A stretch of DNA of 5,495 bases, from positions 1 to 5,495 of the forward strand of contig JAJFGM010000820.1 of NCBI GenBank assembly GCA_021776145.1. The letters are read 5' to 3'. Of this stretch, positions 1 to 5,495 are shown piece by piece. Below the pieces are notes generated by a model, which was not told where the DNA came from, made no database searches, and saw only the letters and a program-made list of their open reading frames with translations. The position numbers and the translations under genes were made by a program. This DNA comes from Kiloniellaceae bacterium. Its GTDB lineage: Bacteria > Pseudomonadota > Alphaproteobacteria > Kiloniellales > Kiloniellaceae. Within the stretch, counting starts at the first letter, position 1. Each line of letters begins with the position of its first letter.

Positions 1-1821
1 CTCGCCGATCGTCGTGGCGATTTCGGTGATCGCCTGGGCGGCTTCGGTGGTTGCGTTTTGGATGCCGCCGATCTGGTTGGAAATCTCCTCGGTCGCCTTG
101 GCCGTCTGGGTGGCCAGGGACTTGACCTCGGAAGCGACAACGGCAAAACCCTTGCCGGCTTCGCCGGCGCGCGCCGCCTCGATGGTCGCGTTGAGGGCCA
201 GCAGGTTGGTCTGTTCGGCGATATCGGAGATCAGGTTGACCACCTCGCCGATCTTGTTGGCGGCGTCGACCAGGCCGGCGACCTGATCCGTCGTCTTCTG
301 TGCCTGGTCGGCCGCGGTGCCGGCGATCTGCGAGGAGTGCTGCACCTGACCGCTGATCTCGGAGATCGAGGCCGAGAGTTCTTCCGCCGCCGAAGCAACG
401 GTCTGCACGTTGTTGGAAGCCTGCTCGGACGCGGTGGCAACGGCGGCAGACTGCTGGTTGGTCTGCTCGGCGGTGGCCGACAGAGACTGCGCCGTCGACT
501 GCATTTCCGTCGAAGCCGACGCGACAGTGTCGACGACGCCCCTGACGCTGGCCTCGAAGCTGTCGGCCAGTTCGTTCATGGCGCGTGTCTTTTCTTCCAC
601 GGCACGCTTCTCGTTTTCGACCTGTTCGGCTTCCAGGCGCTGCTTTTCAATGGCGTTGTCCTTAAAGACCTGAACCGATTCGGCCATGACGCCGATTTCG
701 TCCTTGCGGCCCTGCGCCGGCACGTCGACGCTGTGGTCGCCCTGCGAAAGCCGGTTCATCGCTTCCGACATGGCCGCAACGGGATCGGAAATCGCCTTGC
801 CGATAACCCAGGCCAGGAACAGGCCGACCACGACACCGATGAGAGTGACAATCACCATCGTCATCTCGGCCGTCTCGATGACCTCAATGGTCTCCGCCTC
901 CGCCTGGGCTTCCAGTTCGCCAGCCTTGGCTTGCAGCCATTCGGTATCCGCGATAATGAGTTCGGCATTCGCCGCCATTTCGACATCGACCAATCTGGCG
1001 ATCTCGAGCGACTCTTCGTGGACCTTTTCAAACGCCGTTTCGTAGGCTTCGAAAAGTTCCTGGAGTTCGGTGAAAAGCGTCTGTCCCTTCTCCGTCCGCA
1101 CGGCCCCTTCAAGCGCCCCCAAGGCCGCGACAAGCTTGCCGAACTCTTCTTGCGCCTTTTCCGCATATGACTCTTGGCGCGCATCGATCAGAAGGTTCGT
1201 GTAAATGCGAACAAGCAAGGTGTGCTCAAGGGCGGATGCGGCATAAACCTTGCCGTCCTGATTGCCGCTCTGCGCCATCTCCAAAACCATTGCGTCCAGG
1301 TCCTCGGTCATCTTTTCTCCGGAGGGACGCAAGATTTCGGAGACCTGCCGGTTGTGGTCGGTCAGGATTTCGACGATCTGATCAAACTCGTGATCGAAGG
1401 CTTCGAATGCCTCCGCGACCTCGGATAGCTTCGCCAGATGCTCGGGATCGGTGAGAATCCCCTGGCCTTCCCCGATCAGGTGATGCACCTCGGCGCCGAT
1501 CTCTTTGATATGCTCGGCGGCACCCTCACGGATGTGCGTGCTGCGGGCGAACTCGCCGGCCTCGGACTTGTACTCCAGAAACAGGACTTCAATGCGGCTG
1601 GCGAGGCTCGCTTCTTCAACGGCCTCGACGTAATGCTCGACGTCATTGCTGGTGGTAATGAAGCTCATGAGTCCGCTGCCGGCCACGGCGACCATGATCG
1701 CGATAATCGATAGGAAACCGAAGAGAATCTTCAGACCGATCTTGAGATCCATCAGCACGGCGAAAGGGCTTTTGCGCGCGCCGCGCGACGGCGTGTCATC
1801 CGTGGAAACTTGGCTAGACAT
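1..1821 (-). CDS. Methyl-accepting chemotaxis protein with helical bimodular-type sensor domain, 3' end cut by window
   Basis: Transmembrane chemoreceptor that would signal through CheW/CheA to the flagellar motor. The frame is open from the ATG at 1821 to base 1, giving 607 residues; the C-terminus lies outside. Seen in order: a short cytoplasmic N-terminus; membrane helix at about 30-52 (core ILFGFLSIIAIMVAVAG); a periplasmic region of about 265 residues; second membrane helix at about 320-341; a HAMP domain at about 342-395 beginning AISDPVAAM; then the coiled-coil signalling domain. The hairpin tip is unmistakable at about 536-563 (EQTNLLALNATIEAARAGEA), the CheA/CheW-contacting segment. 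The periplasmic part looks entirely helical, rich in Glu, Ala and Leu, with two similar-sized halves. That fits the helical bimodular (HBM) sensor family better than Cache or PAS; this assignment is inference from length and pattern. The ligand is unknown. The start is supported by an AGGAG eight bases upstream. The carbonic anhydrase gene lies 93 bases upstream on the same strand. Confidence 0.96.
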   Translation of the reverse strand, partial: MSSQVSTDDTPSRGARKSPFAVLMDLKIGLKILFGFLSIIAIMVAVAGSGLMSFITTSNDVEHYVEAVEEASLASRIEVLFLEYKSEAGEFARSTHIREGAAEHIKEIGAEVHHLIGEGQGILTDPEHLAKLSEVAEAFEAFDHEFDQIVEILTDHNRQVSEILRPSGEKMTEDLDAMVLEMAQSGNQDGKVYAASALEHTLLVRIYTNLLIDARQESYAEKAQEEFGKLVAALGALEGAVRTEKGQTLFTELQELFEAYETAFEKVHEESLEIARLVDVEMAANAELIIADTEWLQAKAGELEAQAEAETIEVIETAEMTMVIVTLIGVVVGLFLAWVIGKAISDPVAAMSEAMNRLSQGDHSVDVPAQGRKDEIGVMAESVQVFKDNAIEKQRLEAEQVENEKRAVEEKTRAMNELADSFEASVRGVVDTVASASTEMQSTAQSLSATAEQTNQQSAAVATASEQASNNVQTVASAAEELSASISEISGQVQHSSQIAGTAADQAQKTTDQVAGLVDAANKIGEVVNLISDIAEQTNLLALNATIEAARAGEAGKGFAVVASEVKSLATQTAKATEEISNQIGGIQNATTEAAQAITEIATTIGE

Positions 1822-1829
1822 CTTCAGTG

Positions 1830-1834
1830 CTCCT
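1830..1834 (-). promoter_or_regulatory. Ribosome binding site of the chemoreceptor gene
   Basis: AGGAG on the minus strand lies 8 bases before the ATG at 1821. It supports this start over any internal methionine, and the first membrane helix then falls at a normal distance from the N-terminus. Confidence 0.75.
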
Positions 1835-1846
1835 GTGGTGAGCGAG

Positions 1847-1878
1847 GGCGCGCCTGGCTGTTGGCCTGCGGGCGCGCC
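1847..1878. repeat. Two copies of the 8-base palindrome GGCGCGCC in the chemoreceptor/carbonic anhydrase spacer
   Basis: GGCGCGCC occurs at 1847-1854 and again at 1871-1878, separated by 16 bases. Because each copy is self-complementary, the two can also pair with each other as an 8-bp GC stem with a 16-base loop. There is no T-tract on either side, so a classical intrinsic terminator is not supported. In RNA the hairpin could attenuate or stabilise transcript between carbonic anhydrase and chemoreceptor, but this is speculation. Confidence 0.5.
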
Positions 1879-1914
1879 GGATTTAGAATGAGTTTCGATT
1901 GCCGCCGGCGCTTC

Positions 1915-2718
1915 TTAAAGCGAGCCGAGCAGCAGGAAGCGGCGGTTCAATCGCTGAATCGGCCGCGCGTTCATCGGGAAGAGCGTGCCGAACGTGTTGA
2001 TTTGCGCGGCCGAAGCGGTGACGGGCTGCCGATAGACCGACCAGATAACCTTTTCCGAACAGGGCGGTGTCGTCAGCGATCCGTAATAGCGGTAGAAGCG
2101 CCGGTCATGCGGCAGCAACTCGGCCGGGGAGATGGTGACCGAGGAGACCTTGACCTCGTCGCCGGCTTCCTGCGGCATGGCGTCCCAGATCGGCGCTAGG
2201 GTCGCGTTTTTTCCACCGGATTCGATAAAGACGCCGAGCACGGCCAGCACGCCCGAATCAGAGGCATGCACGAAGTGACATTCCATCGGATAGGGTTTGC
2301 CATCGACCTGATGTTCGCTGGGGTGATGGAAATGGAACTGCAGCAAGTTGTAGGTCTCGCCGTCGAGGACGATGCGGCTACCGGGGTCGCAATTTGCCTG
2401 AATGGTGTGACCGTTGTTGACGACGCGCAGCGGCGTCGTGCCGTAGTCGACGGAAATCCCGTCCATCTCGGCCGAGATCTGGCCATGGATGTCAATTGGC
2501 GATTGCTGAAGTCCGAGGCTGCAAACGCTATTGGCCGGTGACAACTCACCCCAATGCGTGGGTCCGGCATCGCCGGTGTATTCCCAATGCGGGGCACCAC
2601 CACCGTGCGTCTTGGCTCCCTTTTCCGAAGCCAGGGCCTCGGCCATACCCAGACAGGTCGGACAGGCGGCTGCCGCCCCCCCCAAAACAAGCCCTTTGAC
2701 GATGCTGCGGCGATTCAT
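1915..2718 (-). CDS. Alpha-class carbonic anhydrase, Tat-exported, periplasmic
   Basis: Zinc enzyme interconverting CO2 and bicarbonate, exported folded to the periplasm. Complete at 267 residues, the usual length for bacterial alpha enzymes. Residues 1-30 form a Tat signal: twin arginine in NRRSIVKG (3-4), an Ala/Gly/Leu-rich segment, and a likely cut after ALA at 30. All catalytic landmarks are present: zinc ligands His129 and His131 in QFHFHH and His148 in ECHFVH; Glu135 and Thr216 as the gatekeeping pair (human CA II Glu106/Thr199); His104 in NNGH as the proton shuttle (His64). QQSPIDI at 71-77 and LTTPPCSE at 215-222 are family signatures. Cys66 and Cys220 probably form the disulfide usual in bacterial alpha enzymes. 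Oddities are a CPTC pair inside the signal peptide and a G8 run in its coding sequence. It precedes the chemoreceptor gene on the same strand. An AAGGGG ribosome binding site supports the start. Confidence 0.97.
   Translation of the reverse strand: MNRRSIVKGLVLGGAAAACPTCLGMAEALASEKGAKTHGGGAPHWEYTGDAGPTHWGELSPANSVCSLGLQQSPIDIHGQISAEMDGISVDYGTTPLRVVNNGHTIQANCDPGSRIVLDGETYNLLQFHFHHPSEHQVDGKPYPMECHFVHASDSGVLAVLGVFIESGGKNATLAPIWDAMPQEAGDEVKVSSVTISPAELLPHDRRFYRYYGSLTTPPCSEKVIWSVYRQPVTASAAQINTFGTLFPMNARPIQRLNRRFLLLGSL
2676..2683 (-). repeat. G8 homopolymer within the carbonic anhydrase signal-peptide codons
   Basis: Eight consecutive C on the plus strand are eight G on the coding strand, spanning codons 12 to 15 (Leu-Gly-Gly-Ala) of the carbonic anhydrase. 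At the length given here the gene is in frame. Gain or loss of one base would shift the frame just after the twin-arginine motif and abolish the enzyme. Confidence 0.9.
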
Positions 2719-2724
2719 ACTCGG

Positions 2725-2730
2725 CCCCTT
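2725..2730 (-). promoter_or_regulatory. Ribosome binding site of the carbonic anhydrase gene
   Basis: AAGGGG on the minus strand lies 6 bases before the ATG at 2718. It fixes the start that places the twin-arginine motif at residues 3-4, as expected for a Tat signal. Confidence 0.65.
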
Positions 2731-2760
2731 TGTCTCTGCGGTTCCCCATGATCAGGCGGT

Positions 2761-2970
2761 GCTTAAACTCGCCACACGGACGTCAACCGCAATTCTGTGT
2801 AAGATCTGCGCTAGAGCGATAACGCTCTGACTCACTTATGCGCCATTAGATTGCGTAGCCATCTTCTTACATACCTATAGTTGCATGTCTGATATTAGCG
2901 TAAACTACGTATAAATTTTGTCGGTTAATTATCAGTGAATATTGAAACAGCACCCTCACATAATCCCCAC
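2761..2970. promoter_or_regulatory. AT-rich intergenic segment, probable promoter region of the carbonic anhydrase gene
   Basis: The stretch from about 2800 to 2960 is much richer in A and T than the rest of the window and has no plausible gene, which is typical of a promoter region in a GC-rich genome. It sits upstream of the leftward carbonic anhydrase gene. I found no convincing paired -35/-10 on the minus strand. On the plus strand TTGCGT at 2851 and TATAGT at 2876 resemble a sigma-70 pair, but the 19-base spacing is poor. The segment contains a perfect small hairpin at 2813-2828 and the palindrome TACGTA at 2906-2911. Confidence 0.4.
2813..2828. other. Short perfect inverted repeat upstream of carbonic anhydrase
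   Basis: AGAGCG and CGCTCT flank a four-base ATAA loop, giving a perfect 6-bp stem. It lies about 95 bases upstream of the carbonic anhydrase start. No T-tract follows on either strand, so a terminator is unlikely. It could be a regulator binding site or a transcript hairpin, or chance. Confidence 0.35.
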
Positions 2971-3459
2971 TCAGGTTGAGAGCAGTGCTCCTCGTAGTTC
3001 GGGTTCCTTCGTCTCAGGCGGCCTCGGCGGCGTGCCCTTTGAAAGCATACGAATCTTCCACTCGGTCACGTCGATCAAGGTTTGCCGTGCAGAGGTGCTG
3101 CCGCCGTCGGCCCCGCGCCGCCTCACACGCAGCGGCAGGCTGGAGCGCCGGATCGGCAGGCGCCGCTGTCTGCCTGCCTGCCTGCCTGCCTGCGTGATGG
3201 TTCGGAGAGCGTTCGTTGAGTGCTGATTCGGATGAAAACCGCCGCGCCGATCTTGGCGCCTCCAACGAGGCCGGCAGTGGCGCACGACATAGGACAAGAG
3301 GCCGAGCAGCAACGCGACCGTCGCCACGACGTTGGGATCGCCGTGCGCTGTCGCACCGCCACCTGCGGGGCGGCGACGAGCCAGCGCGGTCTCGCCGCTC
3401 GCCGGGCGATCTTCGTATAGGAGTCGCCGGCAAGACTCGCTAACATACAGTCCAGACAT
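2971..3459 (-). other. Gap without a recognisable gene; weak leftward open frame of 162 codons
   Basis: Between the AT-rich segment and the HlyU-like gene no protein family can be recognised on either strand. One leftward frame stays open from an ATG at 3459 to a stop at 2971. It holds one hydrophobic stretch long enough to cross a membrane (VVATVALLLGLLSYVV) followed by an Arg-rich segment, then an AGRQ repeat encoded by the tetranucleotide tract, and ends in ordinary-looking sequence containing TLIDVTEWKIRMLSKG. Against it: no Shine-Dalgarno sequence before the ATG, Arg/Gly/Ala-rich low-complexity stretches, and overlap of its 5' end with the presumed promoter of the rightward gene. A rightward frame at 3220-3420 is the codon-aligned antisense of the hydrophobic part and looks no better. 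It may be a small unknown membrane protein, a decayed gene, or non-coding. Confidence 0.15.
3170..3193. repeat. Tetranucleotide microsatellite (CTGC)6
   Basis: Six perfect CTGC units, 24 bases, seen directly. Bases just before it (GGCAGGC at 3155-3161) are complementary to GCCTGCC inside the tract, so hairpins in several registers are possible. It lies about 280 bases upstream of the HlyU-like gene and inside the weak leftward frame, where it encodes AGRQ repeats. Such tracts can change length by strand slippage. Confidence 0.9.
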
Positions 3460-3461
3460 TC

Positions 3462-3467
3462 GAGGAG
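3462..3467 (+). promoter_or_regulatory. Ribosome binding site of the HlyU-like gene
   Basis: GAGGAG ends 7 bases before the ATG at 3475. It is a strong Shine-Dalgarno match and fixes the start of the HlyU-family protein. Confidence 0.8.
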
Positions 3468-3474
3468 CGGAGCG

Positions 3475-3813
3475 ATGGCAGGCATTCTGGGCGAGCTTTT
3501 CGGCAAGGTGTTCGGTGCCGGCGGCGACGGCGATGACGCCCCCGTCACGCCCGGCGAGGCCAGCGACTACAAGGGCTTTAGCATTCGCCCGGCGCCGCGG
3601 CGCCAGGGAAACCAATGGCTGACCGCGGGTCTGATCAACAAGACCGTCGACGGCGAGGCCAAGGAGCATCACTTCATCCGTGCCGATACCTTCGCCACCA
3701 AGGAACAGGCCGAAACCTGGTCGGTGACCAAGGCGCGGCAGATCATCGACGAACAGGGCGAGCGGATTTTCAAGCCGCGCAACCCGGGCCAACCGCCGCC
3801 ACCCGCTGCTTGA
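3475..3813 (+). CDS. Small HlyU-family protein
   Basis: A complete 112-residue protein. Residues 1-16 are a short amphipathic N-terminus (MAGILGELFGKVFGAG), followed by an acidic linker. The conserved core is at about 31-99: YKGFSIRPAPRRQGNQW, then TAGLINK, HHFIRADTF, and ARQIIDEQGERIF, a pattern I recognise as the small HlyU family. The tail is Pro-rich (PPPPAA). No signal peptide or long membrane helix is seen. The family carries the name transcriptional activator HlyU, but I see no helix-turn-helix here, and the studied Vibrio HlyU is an ArsR-type winged-helix protein. A DNA-binding role should therefore not be assumed. It is followed 60 bases later by the oxidoreductase gene in the same frame and is probably co-transcribed with it. 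Its stop codon lies in a 15-bp tandem duplication. Confidence 0.88.
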   Translation: MAGILGELFGKVFGAGGDGDDAPVTPGEASDYKGFSIRPAPRRQGNQWLTAGLINKTVDGEAKEHHFIRADTFATKEQAETWSVTKARQIIDEQGERIFKPRNPGQPPPPAA

Positions 3814-3831
3814 ACGCCCGCTGCTTGAACG
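3802..3831 (+). repeat. Perfect 15-bp tandem duplication covering the HlyU-like stop codon
   Basis: CCCGCTGCTTGAACG occurs at 3802-3816 and again directly at 3817-3831; a partial third copy, CCCGCTG, lies at 3835-3841. Because 15 is a multiple of three, the TGA at 3811 is repeated in frame at 3826, and a TAA follows in the same frame at 3844. The gene thus ends with three in-frame stops. Confidence 0.92.
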
Positions 3832-3873
3832 ACGCCCGCTGATTAAATCGCGACCGAGTCGCCCGGATATGCC

Positions 3874-5495
3874 ATGACCTCGCGCGACCCCCTGCTGCAA
3901 CCCTTTACACTGAAACATCTGACCCTGCGCAACCGGTTGATGTCGACGGCGCACGAGCCCTTCTTTTCCGAAGACGGCATGCCGAAGGAGCGTTACCGCC
4001 TCTATCACCTGGAAAAGGCCAAGGGCGGCATCGCCATGACCATGACCGCCGGATCGGCGGTGGTCGCCGAGGACTCCCCCGCGGCGTTTGGCAATCTGCT
4101 GGCCTACAAGGACGAGATCGTGCCCTGGCTGCGCCAGCTCGCCGATGCCTGTCACGAAGAAGGCTGCGCGGTGATGATCCAGATCACCCACCTTGGCCGC
4201 CGCACCAACTGGAACCACGCCGACTGGCTGCCGGTGCTTGCCCCCTCGCCGATCCGCGAGACGGCGCACCGCGCCTTTCCCAAGGTCGCCGAGGACTGGG
4301 ACTTGGCGCGCATCGCCAAGGCCTATGGCGCCGCCGCCCAGCGCATGCAGGCCGCCGGTCTCGACGGTATCGAACTGGAAGCCTACGGCCATCTGCTCGA
4401 CCAGTTCTGGTCGCCGGCCACAAACATCCGCGACGACGATTACGGCGGCAGCCTCGACAACCGCCTGCGCTTCACCCACCAGGTGCTCGACGCCATCCGC
4501 GCCGCCGTCGGATCCGAGTTCATCGTCGGCGTACGCATGACCGCCGACGAGGACTGGGACCGCGGCCTCAGCCGCGCCGAGGGGGTGGAGATCGCCGAGC
4601 GCCTGGTCGCCGGCGGCCAGGTCGATTTTCTCAACATCATCCGCGGCCACGTCGACAGCGACGCCGCCATGTCGAAGGTCATTCCGGTGCAGGGCATGGC
4701 CTCGGCGCCGCACCTCGACTTCGCCGGCGAAGTGCGCCAGGCGACGCGCTTCCCGGTCTTTCACGCCGCCCGCATCGCCGACGTCGCCACCGCCCGCCAC
4801 GCCATCGCCACCGGCAAGCTCGACATGGTCGGCATGACCCGCGCCCACATTGCCGATCCGCACATCGTGCGCAAGATCGCCGCCGGCCGCGAAGACGATA
4901 TCCGCCCCTGTGTCGGCGCCACCTATTGCCTCGACCGCATCTACGAGGGCAACGCCACCTGCTGCATCCACAACGCCGCCACGGGACGCGAGGCGCGCAT
5001 GCCGCATGTCATCGAGAAGACCGTCGGGCCGTCGCGCCGCATCGTCATCGTCGGCGCCGGCCCGGCCGGCTTGGAGGCCGCCCGCGTCGCCGCCGAGCGC
5101 GGCCACGCCGTGACGCTGTTCGAGGCCGCCAGCGAGGCCGGCGGCCAGCTGCGCCTGGCGGCGCGCACCCAGCGCCGCCGCGAGCTGTTGGGCATCATCG
5201 ACTGGCGCCTGGCGCAGTTGCAAAAACTCGGCGTCGCGCCGCGCTATAATGTGCTCGCGGAGGCCGAGGACGTTCTGGCGGAATACCCCGAGATCGTCAT
5301 CGTCGCCACCGGCGGCCTGCCCAACAGCCCCTGGCTTGAGGCCGGCGGCGAACTCGTCGTCTCGAGCTGGGACATCCTGTCAGGCGACGTCAAACCGGCC
5401 GCCGAGGTCCTGCTCTACGACGACAATGGCGCCTATCCTGGCATGCAGGCGGCGGAACGGCTGGCCGAGACCGGCTGCAAGCTGGAAGTGGTCTC
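3874..5495 (+). CDS. FMN/FAD/Fe-S oxidoreductase of the dimethylglycine/trimethylamine dehydrogenase and dienoyl-CoA reductase family, 3' end cut by window
   Basis: Old yellow enzyme-type barrel fused to an iron-sulfur segment and an FAD/NAD-type domain; 540 residues are visible and family members run to about 650-730. The barrel starts with LLQPFTLKHLTLRNRLMSTA; FMN-contact regions include STAHEP (24-29), QITHLGRR (103-110), VGVRM and the phosphate-binding VGMTRAHIADP. DDDYGGSLDNR follows the active-site loop. The Fe-S region is at 346-364, with Cys346, Cys352 and Cys363/Cys364, but Ala349 at the usual second cysteine. A dinucleotide fold VIVGAGPAGLEAA at 391-403 ends its second strand with Glu417. 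Overall pattern (STAHE, IADPH, CVGATYC, HNAATGRE, SSWDIL) is closest to DgcA-type dimethylglycine and N-methylproline demethylases as I remember them, so N-demethylation of a small amine is the likeliest role; the substrate is inferred, not shown. Start: no strong ribosome site, but the next in-frame upstream codon of note is the TAA at 3844 with no alternative start between. Probably co-transcribed with the HlyU-like gene. Confidence 0.93.
   Translation, partial: MTSRDPLLQPFTLKHLTLRNRLMSTAHEPFFSEDGMPKERYRLYHLEKAKGGIAMTMTAGSAVVAEDSPAAFGNLLAYKDEIVPWLRQLADACHEEGCAVMIQITHLGRRTNWNHADWLPVLAPSPIRETAHRAFPKVAEDWDLARIAKAYGAAAQRMQAAGLDGIELEAYGHLLDQFWSPATNIRDDDYGGSLDNRLRFTHQVLDAIRAAVGSEFIVGVRMTADEDWDRGLSRAEGVEIAERLVAGGQVDFLNIIRGHVDSDAAMSKVIPVQGMASAPHLDFAGEVRQATRFPVFHAARIADVATARHAIATGKLDMVGMTRAHIADPHIVRKIAAGREDDIRPCVGATYCLDRIYEGNATCCIHNAATGREARMPHVIEKTVGPSRRIVIVGAGPAGLEAARVAAERGHAVTLFEAASEAGGQLRLAARTQRRRELLGIIDWRLAQLQKLGVAPRYNVLAEAEDVLAEYPEIVIVATGGLPNSPWLEAGGELVVSSWDILSGDVKPAAEVLLYDDNGAYPGMQAAERLAETGCKLEVV

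Noticed and set aside
58..1170. A 370-codon rightward open frame opposite the chemoreceptor
   Set aside because: It is the aligned antisense of a chemoreceptor with clear membrane, HAMP and signalling motifs; the predicted protein is Arg/Gly/Leu/Asp-rich and resembles nothing.
2196..2690. Alternative leftward frame inside the carbonic anhydrase gene
   Set aside because: Shifted frame of a gene whose main frame shows all zinc ligands and an intact signal peptide; the shifted product lacks any motif.
2851..2881. Sigma-70 promoter TTGCGT / TATAGT on the plus strand
   Set aside because: The 19-base spacing and poor -35 make it weak, and the only rightward gene starts about 600 bases further on.
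3155..3178. Possible intrinsic terminator formed by GGCAGGC and GCCTGCC
   Set aside because: A stem can form, but no T-run follows on either strand and the complement arises from the tetranucleotide repeat itself.
3170..3193. CRISPR-like array
   Set aside because: The repeat is a simple four-base tandem unit with no spacers.
3869..3877. ATG at 3869 as the start of the oxidoreductase
   Set aside because: It is out of frame and reads ATG-CCA-TGA, stopping at once; the ATG at 3874 gives the typical family N-terminus.
2971..5223. A 750-codon leftward open frame antisense to the oxidoreductase and the HlyU-like gene
   Set aside because: It is codon-aligned antisense to two well-supported genes, which in GC-rich DNA keeps the opposite frame open. 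Its product is Gly/Ala/Asp/Val-rich with no family signature. Only its last part, outside those genes, is kept as a weak candidate.

Overview
The window reads as a GC-rich alphaproteobacterial chromosome segment, most likely Rhodospirillales-like. This rests on strong G/C preference at third codon positions, the style of the chemoreceptor, and the HlyU-family and dimethylglycine-type oxidoreductase genes. The genus cannot be named from the sequence alone. No RNA gene, CRISPR array, transposase or phage gene was seen.

Layout. A leftward pair comes first: a methyl-accepting chemotaxis protein (1-1821, cut by the left edge) and, upstream of it on the same strand, a complete Tat-exported alpha-class carbonic anhydrase (1915-2718). 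A gap of about 750 bases follows. Its first part is AT-rich and probably holds the carbonic anhydrase promoter. Its second part is GC-rich, has no recognisable gene, and contains a six-unit CTGC repeat and a weak leftward open frame. A rightward pair closes the window: a small HlyU-family protein (3475-3813) and a large FMN/FAD/Fe-S oxidoreductase related to dimethylglycine, trimethylamine and N-methylproline demethylases (3874 to the right edge, cut).

How the genes may work together. The chemoreceptor senses something in the periplasm through a long all-helical domain, and the carbonic anhydrase acts in the same compartment on CO2/bicarbonate; a functional link is only a hypothesis. The HlyU-like gene and the oxidoreductase are 60 bases apart on the same strand and in the same reading frame, so co-transcription is likely. 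The oxidoreductase probably removes N-methyl groups from a small amine or imino acid, or reduces an enoyl substrate; the substrate is not visible.

No clearly new multi-gene system is evident. The points most worth a second look are a missing iron-sulfur cysteine and altered active-site motif in the oxidoreductase, a G8 tract inside the carbonic anhydrase signal peptide, the tetranucleotide repeat in the gap, and a 15-bp tandem duplication that copies the HlyU stop codon.
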